From the NCBI GenBank assembly GCA_037718865.1, contig JBBJMP010000005.1, positions 124,001-188,000 on the forward strand: DNA of 64,000 nucleotides, in the 5' to 3' direction. The stretch is from JADCRZ01 sp037718865 (GTDB lineage Bacteria > Bacteroidota > Bacteroidia > Chitinophagales > Chitinophagaceae). Positions within the stretch are counted from its first letter, which is position 1; every line of letters starts with the position of its first letter. The notes beneath the pieces were generated by a model, which was given only the letters and a program-made list of their open reading frames with translations, was not told where the DNA came from and ran no database searches. The translations under genes and the position numbers were made by a program. Below are positions 51,339-60,493 of the stretch, piece by piece.

Positions 51339-52626
51339 TTGCACCTGCCTTCAGGAGACATTCTTCATATTCCATCTCTGGATCGCTATGGAAAGTAATC
51401 CCTGAGCCGACCTGGCAGGAAAGATACTTTTGCCGGCTGTTATACAGGATACTTCTGATGACCACATTAAAGTCAAAATCACCCTGTGGGGTTATGTATC
51501 CAACAGCCCCGGAAAACAATCCGCGTTTTGTTTTTTCATATTGCTCGATGAGTTCCATAACACGTTTCTTCGGCGCACCGGTCATAGATCCCATAGGAAA
51601 TGTGGCTTTTATTATGTCAATCCAGTCAAGATCTTTTTGAATGGTGCCGCTGATAGTAGATATCATTTGATGCACCTGTGGAAATGAATAAATGCCAAAC
51701 AATTCGGTAACCTTTACAGTACCTTCTTCACACACTTTGGAAAGGTCATTACGAACCAGGTCTACTATCATTACGTTTTCTGCTCTTTCCTTATTATTGT
51801 TCAACAGCTTGTTTTTGTTAATAAGATCTTCCTGTTCGTTTTCCAGGTCTCTGGGCCAGGTTCCCTTAATGGGTTGCGCTATGACGTCATTTCCTTGTTT
51901 TTTTATATATCTTTCCGGACTTGCACAAAGCAAATGATTTTCTTCTACCCTGTAATATGTTGCAAATGGGTTAGGGGACAAACTAGTCAGAAGGCCGTAA
52001 ACATCCAAAGGATTTATGGTGACGTTCTCCGAGTAAAATTCCTGGCAAAAATTTATTTCATAACAATCACCGTGCAGAATAAATTGCTTCAGCTGGCGGA
52101 TGGTTTCAATATACTCTTGTTTAGCAAACCTGTTTTTCAAGGCAACCGGCAAAGGTTTTGAAGGAGTAACAACCGGTGTCTCACTGATTTGCCTGTGAAC
52201 AGCCTGTCCACCGGAAGCAGAATCACACTTGATAAACATTTCCTTCTCACCTAACAGGACCACTATCTGAGGAACAAAAAAGAAAAGGTCGGCAAAGCCA
52301 ACATGGTCTTCATGAGTGGATTGTAATTGTTCAAGTTCATTTTTCAGGTCATAGCCCAGATGGCCAAATATCCAGCCGGTTTCTCCGCTGCAAAATTCAC
52401 GGCATTGAGTGAAGGCGTTCCCTGCAGCAGCCTTTACGGCTCTTTTGACCCCTACAGCCAGCATGCATTCAATAGAGTGATAGTTGAAAGAATACTGATT
52501 ATTATCTAAAAAGCAGCTTACAGAAAACCGGTCACTCCATTGCAAAAGCTGCTTTTTACAATAGCTAACATCTTTTATTGGGAATTGAACAAAGGTAGTG
52601 CTCACTTTCTTCGCCGGTACGGTCAA
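51319..52626 (-). CDS. pabB: Aminodeoxychorismate synthase component I (PabB)
   Basis: Chorismate-binding enzyme for p-aminobenzoate/folate synthesis; 435 residues. Family motifs: CYEINFCQEF, ASPERYIKKQG with PIKGTWPR (the catalytic Lys), DLVRNDL, GSMTGAPK, and GAVGYITPQGDFDFNVVIR. Anthranilate synthase I (TrpE) is the alternative, but the PIKGT motif and short N-terminus favour PabB. No PabA-like glutaminase is near. The start is TTG at 52626, whose last base overlaps the stop of the acidic protein (TTGA), or GTG at 52605. The product of this pair suggests translational coupling. Confidence 0.9.
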   Translation of the reverse strand: MTVPAKKVSTTFVQFPIKDVSYCKKQLLQWSDRFSVSCFLDNNQYSFNYHSIECMLAVGVKRAVKAAAGNAFTQCREFCSGETGWIFGHLGYDLKNELEQLQSTHEDHVGFADLFFFVPQIVVLLGEKEMFIKCDSASGGQAVHRQISETPVVTPSKPLPVALKNRFAKQEYIETIRQLKQFILHGDCYEINFCQEFYSENVTINPLDVYGLLTSLSPNPFATYYRVEENHLLCASPERYIKKQGNDVIAQPIKGTWPRDLENEQEDLINKNKLLNNNKERAENVMIVDLVRNDLSKVCEEGTVKVTELFGIYSFPQVHQMISTISGTIQKDLDWIDIIKATFPMGSMTGAPKKRVMELIEQYEKTKRGLFSGAVGYITPQGDFDFNVVIRSILYNSRQKYLSCQVGSGITFHSDPEMEYEECLLKAGAIKKVLE

Positions 52627-53069
52627 AAATCCTCCTCATCATCATCGAAGCCGCTGTCGTTAAATAAATCCATCTCCTTAAAATCATCATCTATCCCAAG
52701 GTCATCATCATCTTTGCCCTTTCCAATTTTCTTTGCCGCACCTGTTCCGGTGCTTGCTTTTTTGAATTTGGATTTCGGCAGGTCGAACTCGTCAAAGTCG
52801 GGGTCCCACTCTACTTCTTCTTCCACTTTGTTCCAATCGTCTTCTACTTCTTCGACATCTGCGTCATCGTCGTCTTCCTCTTTTTTTGATGTGGTTTTAG
52901 CTCCTTTTCGGGTTGCTTTTGGAGTATCCGGTGTTTCCTCATCATCTTGTTCCTCATCCTCCTCCGGTTGCTTTTTAGCTTTAGGTGATGGTTTCTTAGG
53001 CGATTCTTCCTTAGTTTTGGGAGTGGCTTTCTTAGTAGCTTTCGGTTCCTTATCAGATTTCGGTACCAT
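52623..53069 (-). CDS. Highly acidic low-complexity protein
   Basis: Protein of 148 residues with extreme charge segregation: N-terminal third rich in Lys, Pro and Thr (SDKEPKATKKATPKTKEE), the middle and end very acidic (EEDEEQDDEE, EEDDDDADVEEVEDDW, FDDDEEDF), with a lone conserved-looking W-P-D core (VEWDPDFDEFDLPKSKFKK). It is probably intrinsically disordered. Between purA (54 bases upstream) and pabB (overlap) on one strand. No family is recognised; a nucleic-acid or ribosome-binding chaperone-like role is possible but unsupported. Confidence 0.75.
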   Translation of the reverse strand: MVPKSDKEPKATKKATPKTKEESPKKPSPKAKKQPEEDEEQDDEETPDTPKATRKGAKTTSKKEEDDDDADVEEVEDDWNKVEEEVEWDPDFDEFDLPKSKFKKASTGTGAAKKIGKGKDDDDLGIDDDFKEMDLFNDSGFDDDEEDF

Positions 53070-53123
53070 AATTCTAATAGGATTAATATGTAAAATTTCA
53101 GCGAAGTTTTTAATCCGCCAAAT

Positions 53124-54410
53124 TTATTTAAAATTAATTTTTTTTAAGGGAACCGTTACAATTTGCTGGCGCCCGGGACCATTTGATATGTGAGAAACGC
53201 TTACCCCCAGGTATTTATTGATAAAATCAACATAATCTTTCATAACAACAGGAAGCGCTTCAAATGATTGTAATGCACTGGTTGGCGTATTCCAGCCGGC
53301 TAAAGCCTGTAACACCGGTTGTATATTCATCCTTGTCATCTGAAAGGGAACGGTTTGTGTGATTTCCTCCCCGATTTTATAACCGGTGCAGACCTGCAGC
53401 CCGCTGAATGTGTCCAGGACATCCGCCTTGGTCATGATCAGCTTGGTAACGCCATTTATCATACAGGCGAATCGCAAAGCAACCAGGTCTATCCAGCCGC
53501 AACGGCGGGCCCGACCGGTGGTAGCTCCGAACTCGTTGCCGAGCTTGCGTAATTCCTCACCGGTGGCATCGGTTAATTCGGTTGGAAAAGGCCCCCCACC
53601 CACTCTGGTGCAATAGGCCTTTGAAACACCCATCACATCACGGATTTTTTGAGGTGGCACTCCCAGGCCTGAACAAACTCCCGCGCTGGTTGTATTGGAA
53701 GAAGTGACAAAAGGAAACGTTCCGAAATCAATATCGAGCATACTGCCTTGAGCGCCTTCCGCAAGAACCGCACTACCTGCCGCTATTTTGTCGTTGATAA
53801 AGTATTCACCATTTACAATGTTTAACTCTTTCAGAAATTCGATGGCATCAAAAAATGCCTCTTCCCAGCCTGAAATATCTTCCTGGAAGTTGAAGTTATC
53901 AAGTAACCGTTGATGTTTCAGCCTAAGCCTGATGTATGAAGTAGTAAAACTTTTATCTAACAGATCCCCTATCCGTAACCCATTGCGCCCGGTTTTGTCC
54001 ATGTAGGCGGGGCCAATTCCTTTTAATGTAGACCCAATTTTATCGTTGCCTTTTGAAGCTTCAGAAGCCGTATCAAGAGCACGATGAGTGGGAAGGATGA
54101 GGTGGGCACGGCGCGAAATAAACAAATTCTTTTTTACATCTATTCCAAATGAAGCAACTGTTTCACATTCTCGTTTCAACGTTACCGGATCCAGTACAAC
54201 GCCATTGCCAATAAGATTGATCGTGTTTTCATGAAAAACTCCGGATGGGATTTGATGTAAAACGACCTTTTTTCCATCAACGTATAATGTATGACCTGCA
54301 TTAGGACCGCCCTGAAACCTGGCTATCACATCATAATCAGGTGCGAAATAATCAACGATCTTTCCCTTTCCTTCGTCGCCCCACTGAAGGCCCAATAATA
54401 CATCTACCAT
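53124..54410 (-). CDS. purA: Adenylosuccinate synthetase
   Basis: Joins IMP and Asp using GTP in AMP synthesis. GTP-binding GDEGKGK (11-17) and IMP-binding GGPNAGHT (34-41) are intact, plus GTTLKG-like KIGSTLKGIGPAYMDKTGR and the Asp-binding loop TTSAGVCSGLGVPP. 428 residues is the normal length. It lies 135 bases downstream of the RelA/SpoT gene; a shared regulation with the stringent response is plausible because ppGpp inhibits this enzyme in other bacteria (family knowledge). Confidence 0.97.
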   Translation of the reverse strand: MVDVLLGLQWGDEGKGKIVDYFAPDYDVIARFQGGPNAGHTLYVDGKKVVLHQIPSGVFHENTINLIGNGVVLDPVTLKRECETVASFGIDVKKNLFISRRAHLILPTHRALDTASEASKGNDKIGSTLKGIGPAYMDKTGRNGLRIGDLLDKSFTTSYIRLRLKHQRLLDNFNFQEDISGWEEAFFDAIEFLKELNIVNGEYFINDKIAAGSAVLAEGAQGSMLDIDFGTFPFVTSSNTTSAGVCSGLGVPPQKIRDVMGVSKAYCTRVGGGPFPTELTDATGEELRKLGNEFGATTGRARRCGWIDLVALRFACMINGVTKLIMTKADVLDTFSGLQVCTGYKIGEEITQTVPFQMTRMNIQPVLQALAGWNTPTSALQSFEALPVVMKDYVDFINKYLGVSVSHISNGPGRQQIVTVPLKKINFK

Positions 54411-54545
54411 CCCGGTTACTGTTTAATATACGATGATCAAATATGTAAGACAGGGCAAAAGTATAGGAAGCGCCGCAGAACGGAAAATAAAAGGCATGCG
54501 CTGATAGGTCAGCCCAAACTGCATCCGTTTTTGCTGACAGCCTGG

Positions 54546-56783
54546 TCAAGAAATGTCTTCAGTCTCAAATCTATCTACGGAATGAATACCGCCTAATTGT
54601 TTCAGGCGCATAACCAGTTCATCCAGCTCTTCCTTATCGTGTACGTAAACTTTAATATTTCCCTCAAACAGTCCGTCTTTTGCTTCAACGGTAAGGGCAT
54701 TTATGTTTATTTTTAGTTCACCGGAAATAAGGTTGGTGATTTTATTGATTACCCCCACATCGTCAAGTCCGATGATTTTAACTCCGGTTAGAAAAGAAAT
54801 TTCCTTGTTCTTGGCCCATTTGGTTTTTACTACCCGGTGACCGTAGTTAGACAGCAACCTGGCCGCATTCGGACATGTTGTCCGGTGAATCCGCAATCCT
54901 TCACCTGTGGTAACGAAACCAAATACGTCATCACCCGGAATGGGTTTGCAGCAATTGGCCAGTGTATACATGATCTTGTCGCTGCTTTCTCCAAAAATGA
55001 TAAGCTCTGCATCTTTTTTTGAAGCTGGCGAACCGGTGAAATCTGGTTTATGCTCATGCACTTTAACCGGTTTTGGCATTTCCAGCCTGTCACCGAGTAC
55101 TATAAATTCTTTAAGCTCTTTAAGATCCAAAGTTTTTGTAGCAATGCGGTAAAAAAGATCAAGTGATGAGGTTAGCTTATAGAAGGCCGTTAGTTCATCG
55201 ATATTATGCTGATTGAATCCGGCACCCATGCCTTCCATCTTGCGCTGTAACGTGTATTTTCCTTCTTCTGCAATACTTCGTTTCTCTTCTTTCAAAGAAT
55301 CCTTAACCTTATTTTTAGCCTTTGCGGTGACAACGATATTCAGCCAGTCCTCACTGGGTTTCTGTTTATTGGATGTTATAATCTCCACCTGGTCACCGCT
55401 TCTTAATTTATGACTGATCGGTACCAGTTTATGGTTCACTTTCGCACCGATGCATTTCACACCTATGGCGCTGTGAATAGAAAACGCAAAGTCCAGAGCG
55501 GAAGAACCTGTCGGCAGCATTTTCACATCACCTTTTGGCGTATAAACATAAATTTCTTCGGCAAGAAAGCTGGTTTTAAAATCCTGCAGGAAATCTACGC
55601 CATCAGTTTCCTGTGTACTCAATACTTCGCGTATCTGCTGAAACCATTTGTCGAAGCGGCTTTCATCTCCAGCTCCTTCTTTGTATTTATAATGTGCTGC
55701 AAGGCCTTTTTCTGCAATTTCATTCATCCTTTTGGTCCGTATCTGCACTTCCACCCATTTGCCCTGAGGACCCATCACCGTGGTGTGCAGTGCTTCGTAG
55801 CCGTTTGCCTTTGGGTTGCTTAACCAGTCGCGCAGCCGCTCGGGCGAAGGGCTATACTCATCCGTGATCATAGAATACACTTTCCAGCAATCTTCCTTTT
55901 CTTTTTCAGGAGGTGAGTTAATGATTACCCTTATAGCGAACAGGTCATATACTTCTTCAAATGACACGCCCTTTTTTTTCATCTTATTCCAGATGGAGTG
56001 AATGCTTTTCGGACGGCCGTAAATATCAAAGTCGAAATCCCCCTTTTCCAATTTGTCTTTGATCGGCCTGATAAACTCATTTATATAACGGCTCCTTTCC
56101 CTTTTGGTTTCTGATAATTTACGGGCAATTTCTTTATAGGTATCCTGTTCCATGTATTTCATGGAAAGGTCTTCCATTTCAGTTTTGATATTATACAGAC
56201 CCATCCGGTGCGCCAGCGGCGCATATACATACACGGTTTCCGAGGAAATCTTCAACTGCTTTTCGCGCTTCATGCTTTCCATGGTACGCATATTATGCAG
56301 CCGGTCGGCCAGTTTGATCAGTATCACGCGAGGATCATCGGTAAGGGTAAGCAGGATCTTTTTAAAATTTTCTGCTTGCTGCGATGCGTTAACATCTATT
56401 ACGTTGGAGATTTTGGTTAGCCCGTCAACGATCTTTAAAATTTCAGTGCCAAATTCCCTTTGTATGTCTTCCAGTATAATATCCGTATCCTCAACCGTAT
56501 CGTGTAAGAGGGCGCAAATGGTTGAACGAACGCCCAGGCCAATTTCTTCCGTGCAGATTTTCGCAACGGCCAGCGGATGCAGAATATAGGGTTCGCCACT
56601 TTTTCGCCGCATGGTTTTATGCGCATCGGCTGCCAGTTCGAATGCCTGCCTGACTAATTCCTTGTCGCCTTTTTTAAGTTTCGATTTCAATGAACGCAGT
56701 AAACCGCGATATTCCCTCAGAATAAGCTTCTTTTCCTGGTCCTCCGTTAAATTATATTTTGGTATAGCTGCAATAGTTTCCAT
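54546..56783 (-). CDS. Bifunctional (p)ppGpp synthetase/hydrolase (RelA/SpoT)
   Basis: Makes and breaks the alarmone (p)ppGpp. Domains in order: HD hydrolase (about 45-195) with intact ligands H55, H94-D95 and E98-D99 in LLHDTVEDTD; synthetase (about 230-345, GRPKSIHSIWNKM, EVYDLFAIRVI); TGS (about 395-455, IYVYTPKGDVKMLPTG); a zinc-finger/helical region (CCKPIPGDDVFG) and C-terminal ACT (about 665-740). An active hydrolase site indicates the bifunctional type. Start: ATG at 56783 (METIAAIPKY) preferred over 56801. Confidence 0.95.
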   Translation of the reverse strand: METIAAIPKYNLTEDQEKKLILREYRGLLRSLKSKLKKGDKELVRQAFELAADAHKTMRRKSGEPYILHPLAVAKICTEEIGLGVRSTICALLHDTVEDTDIILEDIQREFGTEILKIVDGLTKISNVIDVNASQQAENFKKILLTLTDDPRVILIKLADRLHNMRTMESMKREKQLKISSETVYVYAPLAHRMGLYNIKTEMEDLSMKYMEQDTYKEIARKLSETKRERSRYINEFIRPIKDKLEKGDFDFDIYGRPKSIHSIWNKMKKKGVSFEEVYDLFAIRVIINSPPEKEKEDCWKVYSMITDEYSPSPERLRDWLSNPKANGYEALHTTVMGPQGKWVEVQIRTKRMNEIAEKGLAAHYKYKEGAGDESRFDKWFQQIREVLSTQETDGVDFLQDFKTSFLAEEIYVYTPKGDVKMLPTGSSALDFAFSIHSAIGVKCIGAKVNHKLVPISHKLRSGDQVEIITSNKQKPSEDWLNIVVTAKAKNKVKDSLKEEKRSIAEEGKYTLQRKMEGMGAGFNQHNIDELTAFYKLTSSLDLFYRIATKTLDLKELKEFIVLGDRLEMPKPVKVHEHKPDFTGSPASKKDAELIIFGESSDKIMYTLANCCKPIPGDDVFGFVTTGEGLRIHRTTCPNAARLLSNYGHRVVKTKWAKNKEISFLTGVKIIGLDDVGVINKITNLISGELKININALTVEAKDGLFEGNIKVYVHDKEELDELVMRLKQLGGIHSVDRFETEDIS

Positions 56784-56915
56784 CGGTACGAATTTACACA
56801 AAAGAAAGTGTTTTCTCTTTTAAGTCAAATCCCTTATTTTCGCAAACTTCACAAGAGGCCGGAGTTCAGCGTCTGACAGAGCAATGGATGTCCGGACAGC
56901 AGGGTGAGCTCATCT

Positions 56916-56997
56916 GCGGGTGTGGCGAAATTGGTAGACGTATCAGACTTAGGATCTGACGCCGCGAGGCATGGGGGTTCGAGTCCCTTCACCCGCA
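56916..56997 (+). tRNA. tRNA-Leu (anticodon UAG)
   Basis: Acceptor arm GCGGGTG (56916-56922) pairs with CACCCGC (56990-56996), discriminator A at 56997, no encoded CCA. The anticodon arm TCAGA-CTTAGGA-TCTGA gives anticodon TAG (56950-56952) for CUN leucine codons. D-arm TGGCGAAATTGGTAGAC and T-arm GGGGTTCGAGTCCCT are canonical. The long variable arm (CGCCGCGAGGC region) is typical of class II tRNA. A TATTTTCG -7-like element lies about 75 bases upstream (56835-56842). Confidence 0.97.
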
Positions 56998-56998
56998 C

Positions 56999-57036
56999 AA
57001 ACAACCATCAGTAATTTTGCCGGTGGTTGTTTTTTA
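56999..57036 (+). terminator. Rho-independent terminator after tRNA-Leu
   Basis: AAACAACCA (56999-57007) pairs with TGGTTGTTT (57024-57032), followed by further T. It starts two bases after the tRNA. Confidence 0.85.
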
Positions 57037-57116
57037 TACAACGTATACCTGTTATAGTCTTTCAACCCACTTGAATTTATTCATTTTAGCTAGCTTTATA
57101 TTAAATCAGTTGTTTT

Positions 57117-57935
57117 ATGAATACCATCCTGGTTCCCACTGACCTGTCTCCGGCAGCACAGAATGCAACCAATTATGCGGGCCGGTTATGTAAGGAATTG
57201 GGTGCTAAAATGATCCTACTACACGTTTACATGTTGCCGGTACCGGTTGCCGAAATGCCTTATATTATGGTTACTCCGGATGAAATGCATAAGGCGGGTG
57301 AAGATGGGCTGCGAAAAGAAGCGGACAGGGTCGCCGGGTCGCTGGGTATCGACATTGAATGGCTGGTACGTTTGGGACTGGCTTCTGACGAGATCAGGGA
57401 CATTGAAAAGGAAAGGCATATTGACCTGGTTGTGATGGGTATGAAGGGAGGAGGCCAAATTGATCAGATCATAGGCAGCACCACCTCGGCAGTTGTCCGT
57501 AAATCGCATAATGCCGTTCTGGTAGTTCCGTCCGTCGCAAGGTTCACCTCATTACAATCTGTTTGTTATGCCACAGATTTCAGCTACCAGATGAACCTAA
57601 CCTGCTTTCAGTCGTTAAAACTACTGGTTAATCACTTCAAATCCCAGTTATCTGTGGTATACATCAGCAAAAGCGGAAAAGTTATGAGCCCGGACCAAAT
57701 TGCCGGTAAGCAAAGATTGGAGCCTGTGCTTAATGAATTTGTATACAGTCATCATACGGTTGAAGCTAATGATATTGAGCATGGACTGCAGCAATTTATT
57801 GAAGCTCAGTCACCTGACATGCTGGCCATGGTTATTCATAAACACAATGTCTTCGAAAGGCTTTTTGGAACGCATCATACCATGACTATGATGTACCAGA
57901 TACGGATTCCGTTACTGATATTACAAGACAAGTGA
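57117..57935 (+). CDS. Tandem universal stress protein
   Basis: Cytosolic protein of 272 residues made of two USP domains. The first has the ATP-binding signature: VVMGMKGGG, then GSTTSAVVRKSHNAVLVVP, fitting G-2x-G-9x-G(S/T). The second (from about 145, SVCYATDFSYQ) is degenerate and lacks a clear G-x-G pattern. USPs accumulate in stasis or oxygen stress; the direct role is unknown. It stands alone between tRNA-Leu and tig. Confidence 0.93.
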   Translation: MNTILVPTDLSPAAQNATNYAGRLCKELGAKMILLHVYMLPVPVAEMPYIMVTPDEMHKAGEDGLRKEADRVAGSLGIDIEWLVRLGLASDEIRDIEKERHIDLVVMGMKGGGQIDQIIGSTTSAVVRKSHNAVLVVPSVARFTSLQSVCYATDFSYQMNLTCFQSLKLLVNHFKSQLSVVYISKSGKVMSPDQIAGKQRLEPVLNEFVYSHHTVEANDIEHGLQQFIEAQSPDMLAMVIHKHNVFERLFGTHHTMTMMYQIRIPLLILQDK

Positions 57936-57996
57936 GCATAATTATACCTGTTCTTTTTTACCGGCAGACTTCGTGGTAATTCTTCATTGTTTCCCT

Positions 57997-58004
57997 TAAC
58001 TTTG
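57997..58004 (+). promoter_or_regulatory. -7 element upstream of tig
   Basis: TAACTTTG matches the Bacteroidota -7 consensus; a weak TTCG -33 lies 23 bases upstream (57970-57973). The leader would be about 60 bases long. Confidence 0.4.
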
Positions 58005-58076
58005 CAACCCCAAAAAACAGGTGCCGTGAACCCAGGTTCAGGCTACTTTCAGATTTTTAACAGTTAAAATTGCATT

Positions 58077-59447
58077 ATGGCTACCATTACGAGGGAAAAT
58101 ATAGGCGTACTTAATGAAAAGATCATTGTTAAAGTAATGAAGGACGATTATCTTCCATCTTTTGAGAAAGCGATCAAAGACTATAGCAAAAAGGCCAACA
58201 TCCCAGGCTTTCGTAAAGGCATGGTTCCCGTAGGCATGATAAAAAAATTGTATGGTTCTTCGGTATTTAACGATGAGGTAATAAAAAGCGTCGAAAAAGA
58301 ACTAACCGAATATATGTCCAGCGAAAAGCTGGAGATTTTTGCCCAGCCTATGCCTATTACAGAACAATCTTCTCCTCAGCTTGACATGAACCAGCCATCT
58401 GAGTATGCATTTGCTTTTGAAGTAGGACTCAAACCCGAATTTACCATTACAAACCTGGCACAGACAACTTTTACGCGGTATAAAGTTGATGTTACTGAAC
58501 AAATGGTTGAGGAAGAAATCAGCCACCTGCAGCAGCGTTACGGACAAAAGCAGGAAGAAGAAAGCATCGCATCGGAGGACAGTGTTCTTTATCTTACTTT
58601 TATTCAAAGCGATGCCGAAGGAAACGAACTGGAAGCGGGCATAAGAAAAGTCAGCTCTATACCAGTCAGCTTTTTCACTCCCTCGTTCCGTGAAGGACTC
58701 ATGGGCAGGAAAATTGACGATCAGGTTATTTTAGACCTATCAAGCGCTTTTGAGGAAAATAAACGGCAGGGAATAATTGATGAACTGGGCGTAGCGGATA
58801 TTTACCTGCAGGAAGGGAATGCATTTTTTAAAGCGGTGATCACTAAAATCGAACGCACGGATAAAGCAGTACTAAATGAGGATTTTTTTAAACAGGTATA
58901 CCCTGACAAAGAAATCACTTCAGCAACAGATCTTAGAAATGAAGTGAAGCAGGTTATCCAGGCTGAATATGAAAAGCAAAGCCATAATCAACTGCTTGAC
59001 CAGATTTACCACAAATTAATAGATCAAACCAGTATAGAATTTCCTGAAGATTTTCTCAAGCGCTGGATGCAGACAAGTAACGAAAACCAGAAAACCCCTG
59101 AGGAAGTAGAGCGGGAGTTTCCGGCATTTGTAAATCAATTGAAGTGGACACTCATCGTTGACAAAATCGTACAGGATTGTGGAATAGAGGTAAATCCGGA
59201 AGATATACGTGAGTCTGCTAAAATTCAATTGTTAAGCTATATGGGAGGTTATCATATCGATGGCGATCAGCCCTGGATAAATGATTATGTCGAAAAGATG
59301 ATGAAAGATAAAAAATTTGTAGAAGACAGTTTCCACCGTATCCGTACAGAGAAAATTTTTGACTGGGCAGAAACCCAGGTTAACCCTGTTGAAGCTATCA
59401 TCCCTGCAGATGAGTTTACCCGTCTGCAACATGAACACAAACATTAA
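58077..59447 (+). CDS. tig: Trigger factor
   Basis: Ribosome-associated chaperone, 456 residues. The N-terminal ribosome-docking signature is IPGFRKGMVP (42-51). The middle region corresponds in place to the FKBP PPIase domain but shows no clear FKBP motif, as in many Bacteroidota homologues. The C-terminal helical arms (about 290-440) are present. It precedes two clpP genes and clpX, the common order tig-clpP-clpX, with a repeat tract after the stop. Confidence 0.93.
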   Translation: MATITRENIGVLNEKIIVKVMKDDYLPSFEKAIKDYSKKANIPGFRKGMVPVGMIKKLYGSSVFNDEVIKSVEKELTEYMSSEKLEIFAQPMPITEQSSPQLDMNQPSEYAFAFEVGLKPEFTITNLAQTTFTRYKVDVTEQMVEEEISHLQQRYGQKQEEESIASEDSVLYLTFIQSDAEGNELEAGIRKVSSIPVSFFTPSFREGLMGRKIDDQVILDLSSAFEENKRQGIIDELGVADIYLQEGNAFFKAVITKIERTDKAVLNEDFFKQVYPDKEITSATDLRNEVKQVIQAEYEKQSHNQLLDQIYHKLIDQTSIEFPEDFLKRWMQTSNENQKTPEEVEREFPAFVNQLKWTLIVDKIVQDCGIEVNPEDIRESAKIQLLSYMGGYHIDGDQPWINDYVEKMMKDKKFVEDSFHRIRTEKIFDWAETQVNPVEAIIPADEFTRLQHEHKH

Positions 59448-59451
59448 AAAA

Positions 59452-59527
59452 GTTCAAGGTTCGGGGTTCAGCGTTCGGAGTATGCCGTATCACGGCAAAC
59501 CGTGAACCTTAACTTTTAACCTTGAAC
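59452..59527. repeat. Inverted heptad repeat between tig and clpP
   Basis: Seven forward seven-base units, GTTCAAG, GTTCGGG, GTTCAGC, GTTCGGA, GTATGCC, GTATCAC, GGCAAAC, are followed by reversed ones (CGTGAAC, CTTAAC, TTTTAAC, CTTGAAC). The centre TGCCGT-ATC-ACGGCA (59483-59497) is a perfect hairpin, and the outer AGTTCAAGGTT (59451-59461) pairs with AACCTTGAACT (59518-59528). The best example of the family in the window. Confidence 0.7.
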
Positions 59528-59669
59528 TCCATTGCCACTCTGTCAGGTTTTTGGCGGTTTAAAACTTTGGACGGAGATTTGAAAGTAAATCCTAACCTTT
59601 AACAACCCCGTTCTGGTTTACAGGGTGATACAACCTTTGTGAAACAGTAATTTAAAGGCAATCACTTAA

Positions 59670-60392
59670 ATGAAAATTAAAATGAATAATCAGCACGAAT
59701 TTGAAAAGTATGCTGTAAAGCACAAAGGCATTTCAAGTAACACATTATACGATTATAATAAATACCAGGTAAATAATTTTACCCCTAATATCATCGAAGA
59801 GAGACCCATGAATGTGGCTGTAATGGATGTTTACAGCCGCTTGATGATGGATAGGATTATTTTTCTAGGTTATCCTATTAATGACGAAGTGGCTAATATC
59901 GTTACGGCACAATTATTATTTCTGGAAAGTACTGACCGCACCAGGGACATACAAATGTACATCAACAGTCCGGGAGGGAGTGTATACTCCGGCCTTGGCG
60001 TATATGATACCATGCAATATATAACTCCTGACGTATCGACTATATGTATTGGCATGGCAGCTTCCATGGGCGCTGTTTTGATGTGTGCCGGTTCTAAAGG
60101 TAAACGGACAGCATTAAAACATAGCCGTATTATGATGCACCAGCCCAGTGGTTCCATTGGTGGGCAGGCCACCGATATTGAGATCACAGTGGGAGAGATC
60201 AGGAAACTGAAAAGAGAACTATACGAAGTAATCGCTTACCATACCTCAAAACCCTTAAAGCAGGTTGAGAAAGATTGCGATCGTGATTACTGGCTTACAG
60301 GGGAAGAAGCGAAAGAATATGGATTGGTAGATGAAGTATTATTGATCAATCCGCGTAAAAACAAAAAGGTGGAAGAAAGAATTGGAAGTTAA
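59670..60392 (+). CDS. clpP: ATP-dependent Clp protease proteolytic subunit 1
   Basis: Serine protease barrel subunit of 240 residues. The catalytic triad is S132 (GMAASMGAVL), H157 (MMHQPSG) and D206 (DRDYWLT). The N-terminus is about 50 residues longer than in E. coli, including a region MNNQHEFEKYAVKHKGISS that may be a propeptide or linker. Works with ClpX, encoded 0.9 kb downstream. A second clpP follows, so the barrel could be mixed. Confidence 0.95.
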   Translation: MKIKMNNQHEFEKYAVKHKGISSNTLYDYNKYQVNNFTPNIIEERPMNVAVMDVYSRLMMDRIIFLGYPINDEVANIVTAQLLFLESTDRTRDIQMYINSPGGSVYSGLGVYDTMQYITPDVSTICIGMAASMGAVLMCAGSKGKRTALKHSRIMMHQPSGSIGGQATDIEITVGEIRKLKRELYEVIAYHTSKPLKQVEKDCDRDYWLTGEEAKEYGLVDEVLLINPRKNKKVEERIGS

Positions 60393-60493
60393 GGACTGGT
60401 GTAAATCGGTATAAGATGTGGTTTGTTGATATTCGATGCAAAGAAATACCTGTAAACACATAAACAAATTTAAAGAACAAGAAATCATATAAT

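Noticed and set aside
51319..52626. Anthranilate synthase component I (TrpE)
   Set aside because: PIKGT motif, length and lack of trp neighbours favour PabB.
52540..53193. 217-codon Ser-rich frame, plus strand
   Set aside because: Antisense shadow of the acidic protein gene: Ser/Phe/Leu runs are the complement of Glu/Asp/Lys codons.
55410..55823. 137-codon frame on the plus strand
   Set aside because: Antisense shadow inside the RelA/SpoT gene, with no family pattern.
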